Part shown: piece after piece, positions 23,307 through 33,859 of the stretch
Position numbering within the stretch: the first letter of the stretch is position 1
Layout: each line of letters begins with the position of its first letter
Source: Saccopteryx bilineata
Taxonomy: Eukaryota > Chordata > Mammalia > Chiroptera > Emballonuridae
Assembly (NCBI RefSeq): GCF_036850765.1
Contig: NC_089492.1
Span: forward strand, 181,986,106 to 182,050,105
Length of the DNA stretch: 64,000 nucleotides
Reading direction: 5' to 3'
Notes under the pieces: generated by a model
What the model saw: the letters and a program-made list of their open reading frames with translations, nothing else
Database searches by the model: none
Told to the model about the DNA's origin: nothing
Translations under genes and position numbers: made by a program

Positions 23307-23691
23307 GGGAGAGAGAGAGACAGAAAGGGGGGAGAGAGATTTATTTTAAAGAATTGGCTCAAGCGTTTGTGGAAGCTGGCCAGTCTAAAATCCATAGAGC
23401 AGGCTAGCAGGCTGGAGACTCAGTAGGGGCGATGTTGCAGGTTTAGTCTTAAGGTTGTTTGAAGCCAGAAATCTCTTTTCCTTGGAGGACTTCTGTCTTT
23501 TTCCCTAAGACTTTCATCTGATTGGATAAGGCCCACCTATATTATGGAGGGTAATCTATTTTACTCAAAGACTATTGATTTAAATGTTAAATTTACCTAA
23601 AAAGTTCTCTCACAACCATATCCAGACCTGAGTCTGATCAAATGTCTGGGTACTGTGGCCTAGCTGGATTGACACATGAAATGAACCATCA
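23205..23691. mobile_element. LTR-like element (487 bp, TG...CA ends) inserted in a MIR
   Basis: It begins TGTATTAGTCTAGGTTCTCC and ends ATGAACCATCA. It contains the widespread mammalian repeat phrases GAATTGGCTC, GGAAGCTGGCCAGTC and CCACCTATATTATGGAGGGT. GTGAG occurs next to both ends (from 23199 and from 23693), consistent with a short host duplication. A (GT)n tract lies at 23245-23300. I recognise the repeat but not its exact name; an ancient LTR is my reading. Confidence 0.6.
23245..23300. repeat. (GT)n microsatellite
   Basis: GT repeats with GTGC variants inside the LTR-like element, followed by an (AG)n stretch. A potential Z-DNA former. Confidence 0.9.
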
Positions 23692-23744
23692 CGTGAGGCT
23701 AACAAGATCAACCTCATAAGGTCGATGCAATGAGTTCAATGAAT

Positions 23745-23745
<1 letters not shown>

Positions 23746-23784
<39 letters not shown>
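23746..23784. repeat. (AT)n microsatellite
   Basis: About 19 perfect AT/TA dinucleotides within the 3' half of the split MIR. Confidence 0.92.
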
Positions 23785-23786
<2 letters not shown>

Positions 23787-23830
23787 GTGCTTAGAACTTG
23801 CTGGCACAGGTAAGTTTTGGCTAAGTGTTA

Positions 23831-24815
23831 CTGTTACCGTAGGCAGCTAGTTAGATATTAACAAAGAGAAGGGAGCCAGACATCTAATTAAACCAGATTA
23901 ACTAGGAAGCTACAGCTTCACAGCCACATCCTTTCTGCCAAACAGACGCTAATCCCTGAGCAGGCAGGAAAGACCAGCTTTTCAATCCCTCTGGTGAACA
24001 ACCAGTTTATCCCCTCAAATTACTGGGGAGAAAAACAAAACAGTGAGGGGGGAACTCCTTTGCAGGGCCCATGTGCAGCAGAAGCCAAATGGCACAGGGG
24101 GAGGTCCTTCCACTGAGCATATGTGCAGTAAAAGCCGGACAACAAGGCAAAACTATGAGGAATGCCCAGTAGCAGCCAAAATGGTAACCACTGAAGAGAG
24201 GAGTCTAGCCTGGGAAACTCTGGGGAAAGGATCAGACAGGATAAGGGCACACAACCCTGGAAGATCCAGGAAAGGGAGTGGATAGGGAGGAGGCCCAGCA
24301 TGAATCCGTGAAGAATTATGAGGACGATTGGTTACCTTGAAAGAAAGTTTAACCCTTCCCAGACCTGAGGAAATATCGCCAAAGCTTAACAAAAGGCCCA
24401 GGGTTCCTGCTCTCTCCATAGAAGCTGTGTGGGCCTGGGTGTGTCAGTTGCGTGGGCTGCACTTTTAGGAAGCCTGCCAGATGAAAACAGAAACCGAGCT
24501 CGACTGCTAGAGCCTTCTGTGCCAGGGTAATGGCACAGCAGGTCTGGGTCCTGGCCCTCCTCCTGGGCTTGTGAGGATGAGTGTGGACCTGCGGTCCCAG
24601 AGGCTGGACTTTTGCAGTGAGATGAAGCCAAACCACCTGGTCGCGCATGAGGCGGTTCGGCAGCCTGTCCAGGGACACTTATGTATATACCCTGTGCGCC
24701 CCTCCAATAAATCTTGCCACACTTAAATCCTCCTGCACATGTGAGTCCCTGAAATGCTTTTCTACGACTTCTCAAGGACCCGCCTTGGTCCCAGTCCACA
24801 TTGGGCAGCATTGCC
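23831..24815 (+). mobile_element. Candidate solo retroviral-type LTR
   Basis: Near the right part it has a TATA-like sequence (CTTATGTATATACCCTGTGC at about 24678) followed closely by CCCCTCCAATAAATCTTGCC (AATAAA at about 24708) and a pyrimidine-rich U5-like stretch. This compact TATA/poly-A order is typical of gammaretrovirus-like LTRs. The upstream 0.8 kb (with GCAGCCAAAATGG near 24172) would be U3. TG/CA ends and a TSD could not be fixed by eye, so the borders are approximate and the call is tentative. Confidence 0.4.
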
Positions 24816-26804
24816 TGTCATTATTTCCAGAAATGGACATGCTCTCTGTCCTTAGGCTTGGAGACATCATTTCTGTCAGTGGACCAATGCTCCTGCAGTC
24901 AGCAGCTTCTGCTTCACTTCCATTTACTTCTCGTGGCAATGAGAGAGTCCGCATGCCTCCTGTGTGCCACTGTGTCCAGGAGGACGTTGATCTCTCCTGA
25001 TCCCTAGGCTGCATTAGTGTACTGGACGCCCTCAGTAAAGGCCCAAGAGGGAAATCACAGCAAAGGCAGCCGGCTGAGACGGGCGGCTGAGGACAGCCGA
25101 CTGCAATCACAAGGCAGGAATTCCTCCGGGAGAATCTGTTGTTGTTTATACTTGTGGCAAGAAGCAAACACATTGCTCTTTAATTTTTCTTGGCAGGGTC
25201 TGCAGCACCGAGCTCCTGCCAGCCTGTGCACTGCACCCAAGTTGTGCCCACCCTCCCCCAACCTCAGGTGGATAGCCCCCCAGCCAATGCCTTATCTGGA
25301 AAAATGAAAATGCCACAGCCCCTGCTGCAAGACTCCCGTTCAGTCCAGCCTCTGCTCTCTCTATCTCTTCCACCCAGCTGCACCTGTGGTGGCCTTTCCC
25401 TACCTGACAAAGGGAGATACCTTTGATAGTCAGGCATGCCTTGCCAGCTGAACGAACACATGCTCTGTTTGGAGACAGGAGAATTTTCCTTTTGCTTTGG
25501 TTTCTGACCGGGGGTGGGAATTAAAACTGGGATAAATGCAAAAGACCCTGGAGGACAGTGGGCACTGAAACTCAGAGGGTAGAGGTGGGAGGTGGGAGGA
25601 GTCAGCAGGACCAGTGAATGAGTAAACGCAGCTTTCATCTTCAAGTCTGATCCATTTCTGAACTCTGATGGGCAAGGTCATGAATTTTAAAATGTGTCTC
25701 TCCAGCCGACAGCTCCAGTCATAAAACCAGCCCTCTCTGAAGCTATCGGTGGTGATGAGAGACCTGAGATGAGGAAGCCCAGGAACAAGGCGGGGAGCCC
25801 CAGGGCTGTCAGAAAGGGGTGATTAGACTGAATACACTGTCCTGGGCAGGTGTTTGAGGCTGAGGCCTCCTTTCTGCCAGCTTGGGAGCTTTTCACAAGG
25901 TCTGGCACCAACCGATAACTTTCAGAGACAGCTGTGTCACTGCTGGTTGCTTGTGTCACTCAGAAGGTACATGGCCACCTGCGGCAGTCCTTGTTCACCT
26001 GCTGGGCGACTGCAAGCCCAGCTGGTAGGGGTCACTTTCTCACCAGGGCTTTGAGAGCTGTCCCAGAAGAAGACATTTAAAGGCGGGCTGCTCCAGTTTT
26101 CTCTGAAGAGGGTCACAGGCTGCAGGTTGCACTTTGGGTCCTTGTTGGGGTTGCTTGCCTAGCTGTGGGAGGGATGTGAAGGTAGCTGTTGTCTTTTGAG
26201 AGCTGGACTAGGTGATGGTGACTATCATCCTTGGAGCCCTGGGGGAATTGTCAGTGTATCTTACTTTATGAAAAAGTGCACAGTCTTGAGAAATGGAGTC
26301 TGTATGTTTTAAAAAAAATGTGTTGCTATATCTAAAATAGAAGATATGCTCATGTTTTTGGAAAGAACCCTGAAGAAATACAATCGTGACTTATCTGTAA
26401 ATGGAGAGTTGGGGATATTGAGTCTCTGAAAGCAGGATGGTGGTAATGGAAACAGACTGCAGACATTTCCGGAGCCACAAAGTAGCCAAGGGCTGTCCCC
26501 TGACAGCCATTTGGATGGCAGAGGCAGGGTAACAGAGGCAGGTGTCCTTGGGAAGAGGGACACTAGCCAATCCTGCAGAGACCCTGGGGCTTCAGCAGCC
26601 CCAGGAGAGCCCCACCCTTCTTGGCTGCTCTGTGTCCTGCTTGGTCATGTCTTTCCACCCCTCAGGGACAGAGAAGCCTTTCCCAGGGGCTGGAGACATG
26701 TAGAAGGGAGTCACCTGTTTTAGCATGGGGACTCCTGGGTCCCCCAGTTTGGGGAGAACTTGGAGAGGGCGTGTTGAACAAAGCAGTTTCTCTTTCATTT
26801 GAGA
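24816..26804. other. Single-copy sequence, no gene supported
   Basis: Moderate GC with several overlapping open frames on both strands (for example 25644-25264 minus, 126 codons). None shows a recognisable domain, start context or codon bias, so they are taken as chance. Confidence 0.5.
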
Positions 26805-27430
26805 AAAAAATATTTTTATTGTGATAAAATATATATAACATAAAATTCATTATTTTAATCTTAAGTAGACAGTTCATGGCATTAATTTACTTGTGCAACC
26901 ATCACCACCATTCATATCCTGAACTTTTTTACCATTCCAAGTTGAAACTCTATGCCCTTCCCCTTGTTCCCCTTCCTCCCAGCCCCTGGCAACCTTTCTA
27001 CTTTCTATGTCTGTAAATGTGACTACTCTACGTTCCTCATATGAGCAGAGTCAGAGAGCATTTGTCCTTTTCTTATTTCACTTTACATAATTTCTTCAAG
27101 GTTAATCCATGCTGTACCTGTATCAGAGTTTATTTTTATTGTGGTAAAATATACACAACATAAAACATAATAGTTATCATTTTAACCATTCATAAGTATA
27201 CAATTCAGTGGCTTTAAATGCGTTCACAACATTGTATAACCATCAACACCGCTACACCCTAAACTTTTCCATCATCTTCTACCTAAACTCTGTGCCCATT
27301 AAACGCTAACTTCCTGTTCTCCCAGCCCCTGGTGACCATGGTCCTATTTTCTGTCTTTATGAATTTTCTCATTCTAGGTACCTCATATTAGTGAAATCAT
27401 ACAATATCTCGCTTATTCAGGGGACAGATT
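26805..27430 (-). mobile_element. Old L1 3'-end remnants, two tandem partial copies
   Basis: Two related blocks (about 26805-27130 and 27130-27430) each start ATTTTTATTGTG(A/G)TAAAATAT and pass through ACCATCA-CACC and CCCAGCCCCTGG to CCTCATAT(G/T)AG. This is the reverse complement of the common ancient mammalian L1 3' end. Either two insertions or an internal tandem duplication. Confidence 0.7.
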
Positions 27431-27830
27431 TTTTAGAACATAGATTTGCAAAGACTCCTCAAAGAGAAGAGAAGCAAATGCCCTGCACATGGCTATATTG
27501 AGTAAAGGCTCCTCAGAAGCAGCAAAAAAACAGAAAAGGCAGAATCACAAAGCAGCCTGGACAAGACCTCACCCCAGCCTGAACAGGACCCCACCCCACC
27601 CCATGCCAGCCTGGCCAAGACAGTGCTTCGTTGAACATGGCCTGGCAGGTATGCCCAACTTTGACAGGGCTGTACCACCAAGGGAGACCTTGAAATTCCC
27701 AAATCACAAGGCTTCCCCCATTTTGATTTCATCAATAGTGAGTAATGTTCTGAAAATCTAACTCTTCACCGAAGCCTCCCTATAGGAGGGAAAACATAGC
27801 ACAGGACAGCATGGGTGTCTCTTTGGCTTT
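27431..27830. other. Single-copy sequence 5' to the family-B L1
   Basis: It contains a short imperfect repeat of the type AGCCTGGACAAGACC / AGCCTGAACAGGACC / AGCCTGGCCAAGACA at about 27553-27622. No gene is seen. Confidence 0.5.
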
Positions 27831-28182
27831 GCACTTGCACTCATCTTTTTTTTTTTTAACTTTTACTTTATTTTTATTTATTTTCTTTTTTCTTTTCTTT
27901 TTTTTACTAAATTTAATGCAGTGACATTGATAAATCAGGGTACATATGTTGAGAGAAAACATCTCTAGATTATTTTGCCATTTGATTGTGCTGTATACCA
28001 CTCCCCCAAAGTTAAATTGTCTTCTGTCACCTTCTATCTGGTTTTCTTTGTGCCCCTCCCCTCCCCCAACCCCTCTCTCCTTCTTCACCCCATCCCCCCT
28101 CCCCCCACCCCCCACCCCTGTTGCCATCACAATCTTGTTCATGTCTCTGAGTCTCATTTTTATGTCCCTTCTATGTATGGAT

Positions 28183-31100
28183 TCATATAGTTCTTAGTTT
28201 TTTTTCTGATTTACTTATTTCACTCTGTATAATGTTATAAAGGTCCATCCATGTTATTGTAAATGATCTGATGTCATCATTTCTTATAGCTGAGTAGTAT
28301 TCCATAGTATATATGTACCAAAGCTTTTTAATCCACTCATCCTCTGATGGACACTTGGGCTGTTTCCAGATCTTTGCTATTGTGAACACTGCTGCCACAA
28401 ACACGGGGGATACATTTCTCCTTTTCAAGCCGTTCTGTGGTGTCCTTGGGGTATATTCCTAAAAGTGGGATAGCTGGGTCAAAAGGCAATTCGATTTTCA
28501 GTTTTTTGAGGAATCTCCATACTGTTTTCCACAGAGGCTGCACCAGTCTGCATTCCCACCAGCAGTACAGGAGGGTTCCCTTTTCTCCACATCCTCGCCA
28601 GCACTTATTCTGTGTTCTTTTGTTGATGAGTGCCATTCTGACTGATGTGAGGTGATATCTCATTGTGGTTTTAATTTGCACTTCTCTAATGATTAGTGAT
28701 GTTGAGCATTTTTTAATATGCCTATTGGCCATCTGTATGTCCTCTTTGGAGAAGTGTCTATTCATCTCTTTTGCCCATTTTGGATTGGATTGTTTGTCTT
28801 CTGGTGTTGAGATTTACGAGTTCTTTATAAATTTTGGTTATTAACCCCCTTATCCAACGTATTGTCAAAATATGTTCTTCCATTATGTAGTTTGTCTTTT
28901 TATTCTGTTCTTGTTGTCTTTAGCTGTGCAAAAGCTTTTTAGTTTGATATAGTCCCATTTGTTTATCCTGTCTTTTATTTCACTTCCCCATGGAGATAAA
29001 TCAGCAAATATATTGCTCCGAGAGATGTCCGAGAGCTTACTGCCTATGTTTTCTTCTAAGATGCTTATGGTCTCACGGCCTACATTTAAGTCTTTTATCC
29101 ATTTTGAGTTTATTTTTGTGAGTGGTGTAAGCTGGTGATCTAGTTTCATTTTTTTTTCAGGTAGCTATCCAATTTTCCCAACACCATTTGTTAAAGAGGC
29201 TGTCTTTACTCCATTGTATTTCCTTGCCTCCTTTGTCAAATATCAGTTGTCCATAGAACTGTGGGTTTATTTCTGGGTTCTCTGTTCTGTTCCATTGATC
29301 TATATGCCTGTTCTTATGCCAGTACCAGGCTGTTTTGAGTACAATGGCCTTGTAGTATAACTTGATATCAGGAAGTGTGATACCTCCCACTTTATTCTTC
29401 TTTTTTAAGATTGCTGAGGCTATTCGTGTTCTCTTTTGGTTCCATATAAATTTTTGGAATATGTGTTCTATATCTTTAAAGTATGTCATTGGTATTTTAA
29501 TTGGTATTGCATTGAATTTATAGATTGCTTTGGGTAATATAGACATTTTATTGATGTTTATTCTTCCTAACCATGAGCACGGTGTGTGCTTCCACTTGTT
29601 TGTATCTTCCATGATTTCTTTTATTAATGCTTTGTAATTTTCCGAGTACAAGTCTTTAGTCTCCTTGGTTAAGTTTATTCCTAGGTACTTTATTTTTTTG
29701 GTTGTAATTGTGAAGGGGAATGTTTCCTTAATTTCTCTTTCTGACTGTTCATTGTTGGTGTATAAAAATGCCTCTGATTTCTGAGTATTGATTTTATATC
29801 CTGCCTCTTTGCTGAATTCATTTATCAGGTCCAGTAGCTTTTTGACTGAGATTTTAGGGTTTTCTATATACAATATCATATCATCTGCAAATAATGATAG
29901 TTTTACTTCTTCTTTTCCAACTTGAATGCCTTTTATTTCTTCTTCTTGTCTGATTGCTGTGACTAGGACTTCCAGGACTATGTTAAATAATAGTGGTGAA
30001 AGGGGGCACCCCTGCCTTGTTCCTGATCTTAAGGGTATTGCTTTTAATTTTTGCCCATTGAGTATGATGTTGGCTGTGGGTTTCTCATAGATGGCTTTTA
30101 TTATGTTGAGGTATGTTCCCTGTATTCCCACTTTGCTGAGAGTTTTGATCATGAATGGGTGCTGGATTTTATCAAATGCTTTTTCTGCATCTATTGAAAT
30201 TATCATATGGTTTTTCTCCTTCTTTTTGTTTATGTGATGAATCACCTTGATTGATTTACGAATATTGTACCAGCCTTGCCTCCCCAGAATAAATCCCACT
30301 TGATCATGGTGTATGATTTTTTCCATATATTGTTGGATCCAGTTTGCTAATATTTTGTTGAGGATTATAGCATCTATATTCATCAGAGATATTGGCCTAT
30401 AATTTTCTTTCTTTGTGTTGTCTTTGCCTGGTTTTGGAATAGGAATTATGCTCGCCTCATAAAAGGAGCTTGGAAGTCTTCCTTCCTCTTGAATTTTTTG
30501 AAATAGTTTGAGAAGGATAGGAGTTAGTTCTTCTTAGAATATTTGGTAGAATTACTTTGTGAAGCCATCGGGCCCTGGACTTTTCTTTGTTGGGAGTTTT
30601 TTGATAACTGTTTTGATCTCCTTTGTTGTAATCGGTCTGTTTAGGTTTTCTGATTCTTCCAGATTAATTTTTGGAAGATTGTATGTTTTAAGGAATTTGT
30701 CCATTTCATCTAGGTTGGCTAATTTTTTGGCATACAGTTCTTCATAGTATTTTCTTACAATATTTTGTATTTCTGTTGTGTCAGTTGTTATTTCTCCTCT
30801 CTCATTTCTAATTTTATTTATTTGAGTCCTCTCTTTCTTTTTCTTGGTGAATCTAATTAAAGGTTCATCAATCTTGTTTACCTTTTCAAAGAACCAGCTC
30901 CTAGTTTCATTGATCTTCTGTATTGTTTCTTTAGCCTCTATGTCATTTATTTCTGCTCTGATCTTTATTATTTCCTTCCTTCTACTACATTTGGGCTTTA
31001 CTTGCTGTTCTTTTTCTAAGTATTTTAGATGCAGGGTGAAGTTGTTTATTTGAGCTTTTTCTAGCTTCTGAAAGTGTGCCTGTAGTGCTATAAACTTCCC

Positions 31101-31985
31101 TCTCAGCACTGCTTTCGCTGTGTCCCATAAATTTTGAGTTGTTGTATGCTCATTGTCATTCGTTTCTAGGAATTTTTTTATTTCTTCTTTGATCTCATTC
31201 TTAATCCATTCATTATTTAACAACCTGCTATTTAGTTTCCATGTGTTTGAGAATTTTTTAGCTTTTCTGTTGTGATTCATTTCTAGTTTCATGCCGTTGT
31301 GATCAGAGAAAGTGCTTGATATGATTTCAGTCTTCTTAAATTTGTTGAGAGCACTTTTGTGCCCTAACATGTGGTTTATCCTAGAGAATGTACCATGAGC
31401 ACTTGAAAAGAATGTATATTCTGCTGCTTTAGGGTGAAAGGTTCTGAAGATATCTATTAAATTGAGTTGATCTAGTGTTTCCAATAAGTCTGCTGTTTCT
31501 TTGTTAATTTTCTTTATTGAGGATCTATCTAGTGATGTTAGTGGGGTATTGAAATCCCCTACTATTATAGTATTGCTGTTGATCTCGCCCTTTAAATCCA
31601 TCAAAGTCTGTTTTATATATTTGGGTGCTCCTATATTAGGTGCATATATATTTATAATAGTTATATCTTCCTGTTGGATTACTCCCTTTATCATTATGTA
31701 GTGGCCTTATTTACCTCTTACTATATCCTTTGTTTTAAAGTCCAATTTGTCTGATATAAGTATTGCTACCCCAGCTTTTTTTTCATTTCCGTTTGCATGA
31801 AACGTTTTTTTCCATCCTTTTACCTTCAATCTATGTGTGTCTTTTGTTCTAAGGTGTGTCTCTTGTAGACACCATATGCATGGGTCCTGTTTTCTTATTC
31901 ACGCAGCTACCCTATGTCTTTTGATTGGATCATTTAATTCATTTACATTTAAGGTTATTATTGATATTCAGTTGTTTATTGCCAT
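28183..31985 (-). pseudogene. L1 ORF2 (endonuclease-reverse transcriptase), broken by stops
   Basis: The ATG is at 31985 (MAINN), with a TGA at codon 6 and another stop near 31710. Long open blocks follow: 31694-30552 (380 codons; rest of the endonuclease and linker, with ILGRQG-type RT approach sequence downstream) and 30383-29157 (408 codons; RT core with [17 protein letters not shown] and [14 protein letters not shown]). Stops near 30549 and 30534 separate the two. A TGA at 29159-29157 cuts off the C-terminal third, which continues at 29149-28883 and 28765-28183 with the cysteine segment [19 protein letters not shown]. Confidence 0.92.
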
Positions 31986-32043
31986 TTTCTTCTTTAAAGG
32001 TGTATTCCTTTTTTTGCTATATTCTTTTCCCACTTTGATCTGT

Positions 32044-32937
32044 TTACAACAGGCCCCTTAACATTTCCTGCAGCATTGGTTTGGTTGTAATAAATTCCTT
32101 GAGTTGTTTTTTGTCTGGGAAGCTTTTAATTTCTCCTTCGATTTTAAATGATAGCCTTGCTAGATAAAGTAGTCTTGGTTGTAGGTTCTTTTTCTGCATT
32201 ACTTTGAATATTTCTTGCCATTCCCTTCTGGCCTCAAGTGTTTCTGTTGAGAATTCAGATGCCATTCTTATGGGGGCTCCTTTGTAGGTGATAACTTTTT
32301 TTTCTCTTGCAGCTTTTAATATTTTCTTTTTATCGCTTAGCTTTGGTATTTTAATTTTAATGTGTCTTGGTGTAGGTTTCTTTGGGTTTCTCTTTAATGG
32401 AGTCCTCTGTGCTTCTTCGATTTGTGAGAGTTTCTCTTGCATTAATTTAGGGAAGTTTTCAGCTATGATATGATTGAACAAAGTCTCTATCCCTTGTTCT
32501 TTTTCTTCTTCTTCAGTAACCCCTATGATGCGGATGTTATTTCTCTTCATGGTGTCACAGAGCTCTCTAAGAGTTTCCTCTGACATTTTGAGTCTCTTTT
32601 CTCTTTTCTTCTCTGCTTTCATGCCTTCATTCCAGTTGTTCTCTAACTCGCTGATTCGATCCTCTGCTCTATCTATCCTGTTTTTAATTCCTTCCATTGT
32701 GGTCTTTATTTCTGATATTGTATTTGTCATCTCCGACTGATTCTTTTTTATACTTGCTATTTCTTTATTTAGGTTTTCATACTGACCATCCATTGCTGTT
32801 CTAAGATCCCTAAGCATCCTTACAATCATTATTTTGAACTCCACATCTGGAAGTTTGATTATTTCCATATCACTCAGTTCATCTCTCGAAGGTGTCTCTT
32901 GTGGTTTCATTTGGATTGCACTCTTTTGTCTTCTCAT
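32044..32937 (-). CDS. L1 ORF1 (ORF1p-type RNA-binding protein), uninterrupted
   Basis: 297 codons from ATG at 32937 to the stop at 32044, without frameshift. Layout: acidic/basic N-terminus, coiled coil (about residues 45-120, with KNRIDRAEDRISELEN), an RRM-like domain with NIRIIGVTEEE and FNHIIAENFPKL (about 140-180), and the C-terminal domain with RHIKIKIPKLSDKKKILKAA, REWQEIFKVM and RLLYLARLSFKIEGEIKSF. It is shorter than human ORF1p (338 aa), mainly in the N-terminal part. It would bind L1 RNA in cytoplasmic RNPs. Whether it is expressed cannot be told from sequence. Confidence 0.9.
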   Translation of the reverse strand: MRRQKSAIQMKPQETPSRDELSDMEIIKLPDVEFKIMIVRMLRDLRTAMDGQYENLNKEIASIKKNQSEMTNTISEIKTTMEGIKNRIDRAEDRISELENNWNEGMKAEKKREKRLKMSEETLRELCDTMKRNNIRIIGVTEEEEKEQGIETLFNHIIAENFPKLMQEKLSQIEEAQRTPLKRNPKKPTPRHIKIKIPKLSDKKKILKAAREKKVITYKGAPIRMASEFSTETLEARREWQEIFKVMQKKNLQPRLLYLARLSFKIEGEIKSFPDKKQLKEFITTKPMLQEMLRGLL

Positions 32938-33842
32938 AATGGTGTTTTATTTGTAGAGTTGGTTGAGTCTAGGCTTGGTGTTGTCTGCCTCCAGTTTTCA
33001 GTTGTGTTATTTCTAGGTCTTCTTGGGTTGGTATCAGCTGTTATCTTAATCCACTTTTGGATTTGGGCAGCTTTGAAGTCTTGATTTGTTTGTTTTCTTA
33101 ACAGGTGATAGTCTTGTTTACTGATCTCAGCAGGGGGCTTCCTTGAAACTGTATCCAGGAATGTGATGAGTGTAACCTGAGACTCTAAAGGCCTTTTAGC
33201 CAGCTAATCTCACTTGGGGCAGGGTGTTTTCTCAGCTTCAGTAGGGGGAGGTGTATCTCAGATCTCCATGGAGACCTGAGTTACTGCCCCTCCTCCCCAC
33301 TTCTTGTTTTCAGCTGTGTCTTGTTGCGCTGATTGGAGCTGGATAGATGTCCAGAGATCTCTGATCTGGAAGCACTTCAGCTCTGTTTTGTGAAAGGGTC
33401 AGTCCCTCCCCCAGCTATGGCCGCCTCCAGCACGGATGAGTCAGCTTTTTTAGTTCATTTCCTGCATTCCTTAGCCCCTCACAGTCTGTCTCTCTCCCTG
33501 TCCTTTCCACTTGGGAGATAAGGTGGTATTTTCAACACACCTCACTCCCTGGTCACCAGGCAAGTGGCTGTGAGCAGTAGTTTCTGCTCTTTTCCCTCTG
33601 AGATCCTCTCTGGTCTCTCAGCCTCACCCCCCCTTCTCTGTTCCAGTAAGCAGAGGAGGTTCAGGCACTCCTTACCAGGATTGTTGTGGTTTCTTCTTTG
33701 CTCCTTGGTTTTTGAGAGCTGTTCTTGCAGTTCAGAGTTGGTTTTTCATGCTGATTTTTCCTAAATTGATTTGTATTCCAGTTTGGTGGTGAGAGCTGGG
33801 CGTCTGTGCATCCGCCTACTCCGCTGCCATCTTTTTTCCTCC
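32938..33842 (-). promoter_or_regulatory. L1 copy 3 5'UTR with YY1-like site
   Basis: The interval between the 5' terminus and the ORF1 ATG is about 905 bases. The first 20 bases contain AAGATGGC on the minus strand. In human L1 a YY1 site at this position fixes the transcription start; transfer of that role to this bat L1 is inference. Confidence 0.7.
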
Positions 33843-33859
33843 GCACTTGCACTCATCTT

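Larger units (their letters stand above)
23085..23830 (+). repeat. MIR split by an LTR-like insertion
   Basis: The left half at 23085-23204 (AGTTCTGGAGCCAGAATGCA ... CCTTGGGCAAGGGAACTAAC ... CTCCTCATCTGCAAGGTGAG) and right half at 23692-23830 (AACCTCATAAGGTCGATGCA ... TGTGCTTAGAACTTGCTGGC) are the 5' and 3' parts of one MIR. They are separated by the 23205-23691 element, and an (AT)n run at about 23746-23784 lies in the right half. Confidence 0.7.
27848..33842 (-). mobile_element. Full-length L1 retrotransposon (family B), copy 3, with 17-bp TSD
   Basis: A complete element of about 6.0 kb on the minus strand. The perfect TSD GCACTTGCACTCATCTT is at 27831-27847 and 33843-33859. The 5' end, read on the minus strand, begins GGAGGAAAAAAGATGGCAGC, which includes the AAGATGGC (YY1-type) motif expected at a genuine L1 5' terminus. 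ORF1 is intact, ORF2 is broken by several stops, and the 3'UTR has a G-rich tract (C-rich on plus at about 28055-28120) and an A tail (27848-27910). It is the best-preserved element in the window. Confidence 0.97.

Noticed and set aside
24349..24811. Overlapping minus-strand open frames of 109 and 141 codons
   Set aside because: They lie within the candidate LTR, in different frames, with no domain, no codon bias and no conserved start.
25264..25644. 126-codon minus-strand open frame
   Set aside because: It overlaps other frames on both strands in GC-richer single-copy DNA. Low-complexity Ser/Pro-rich content suggests chance.
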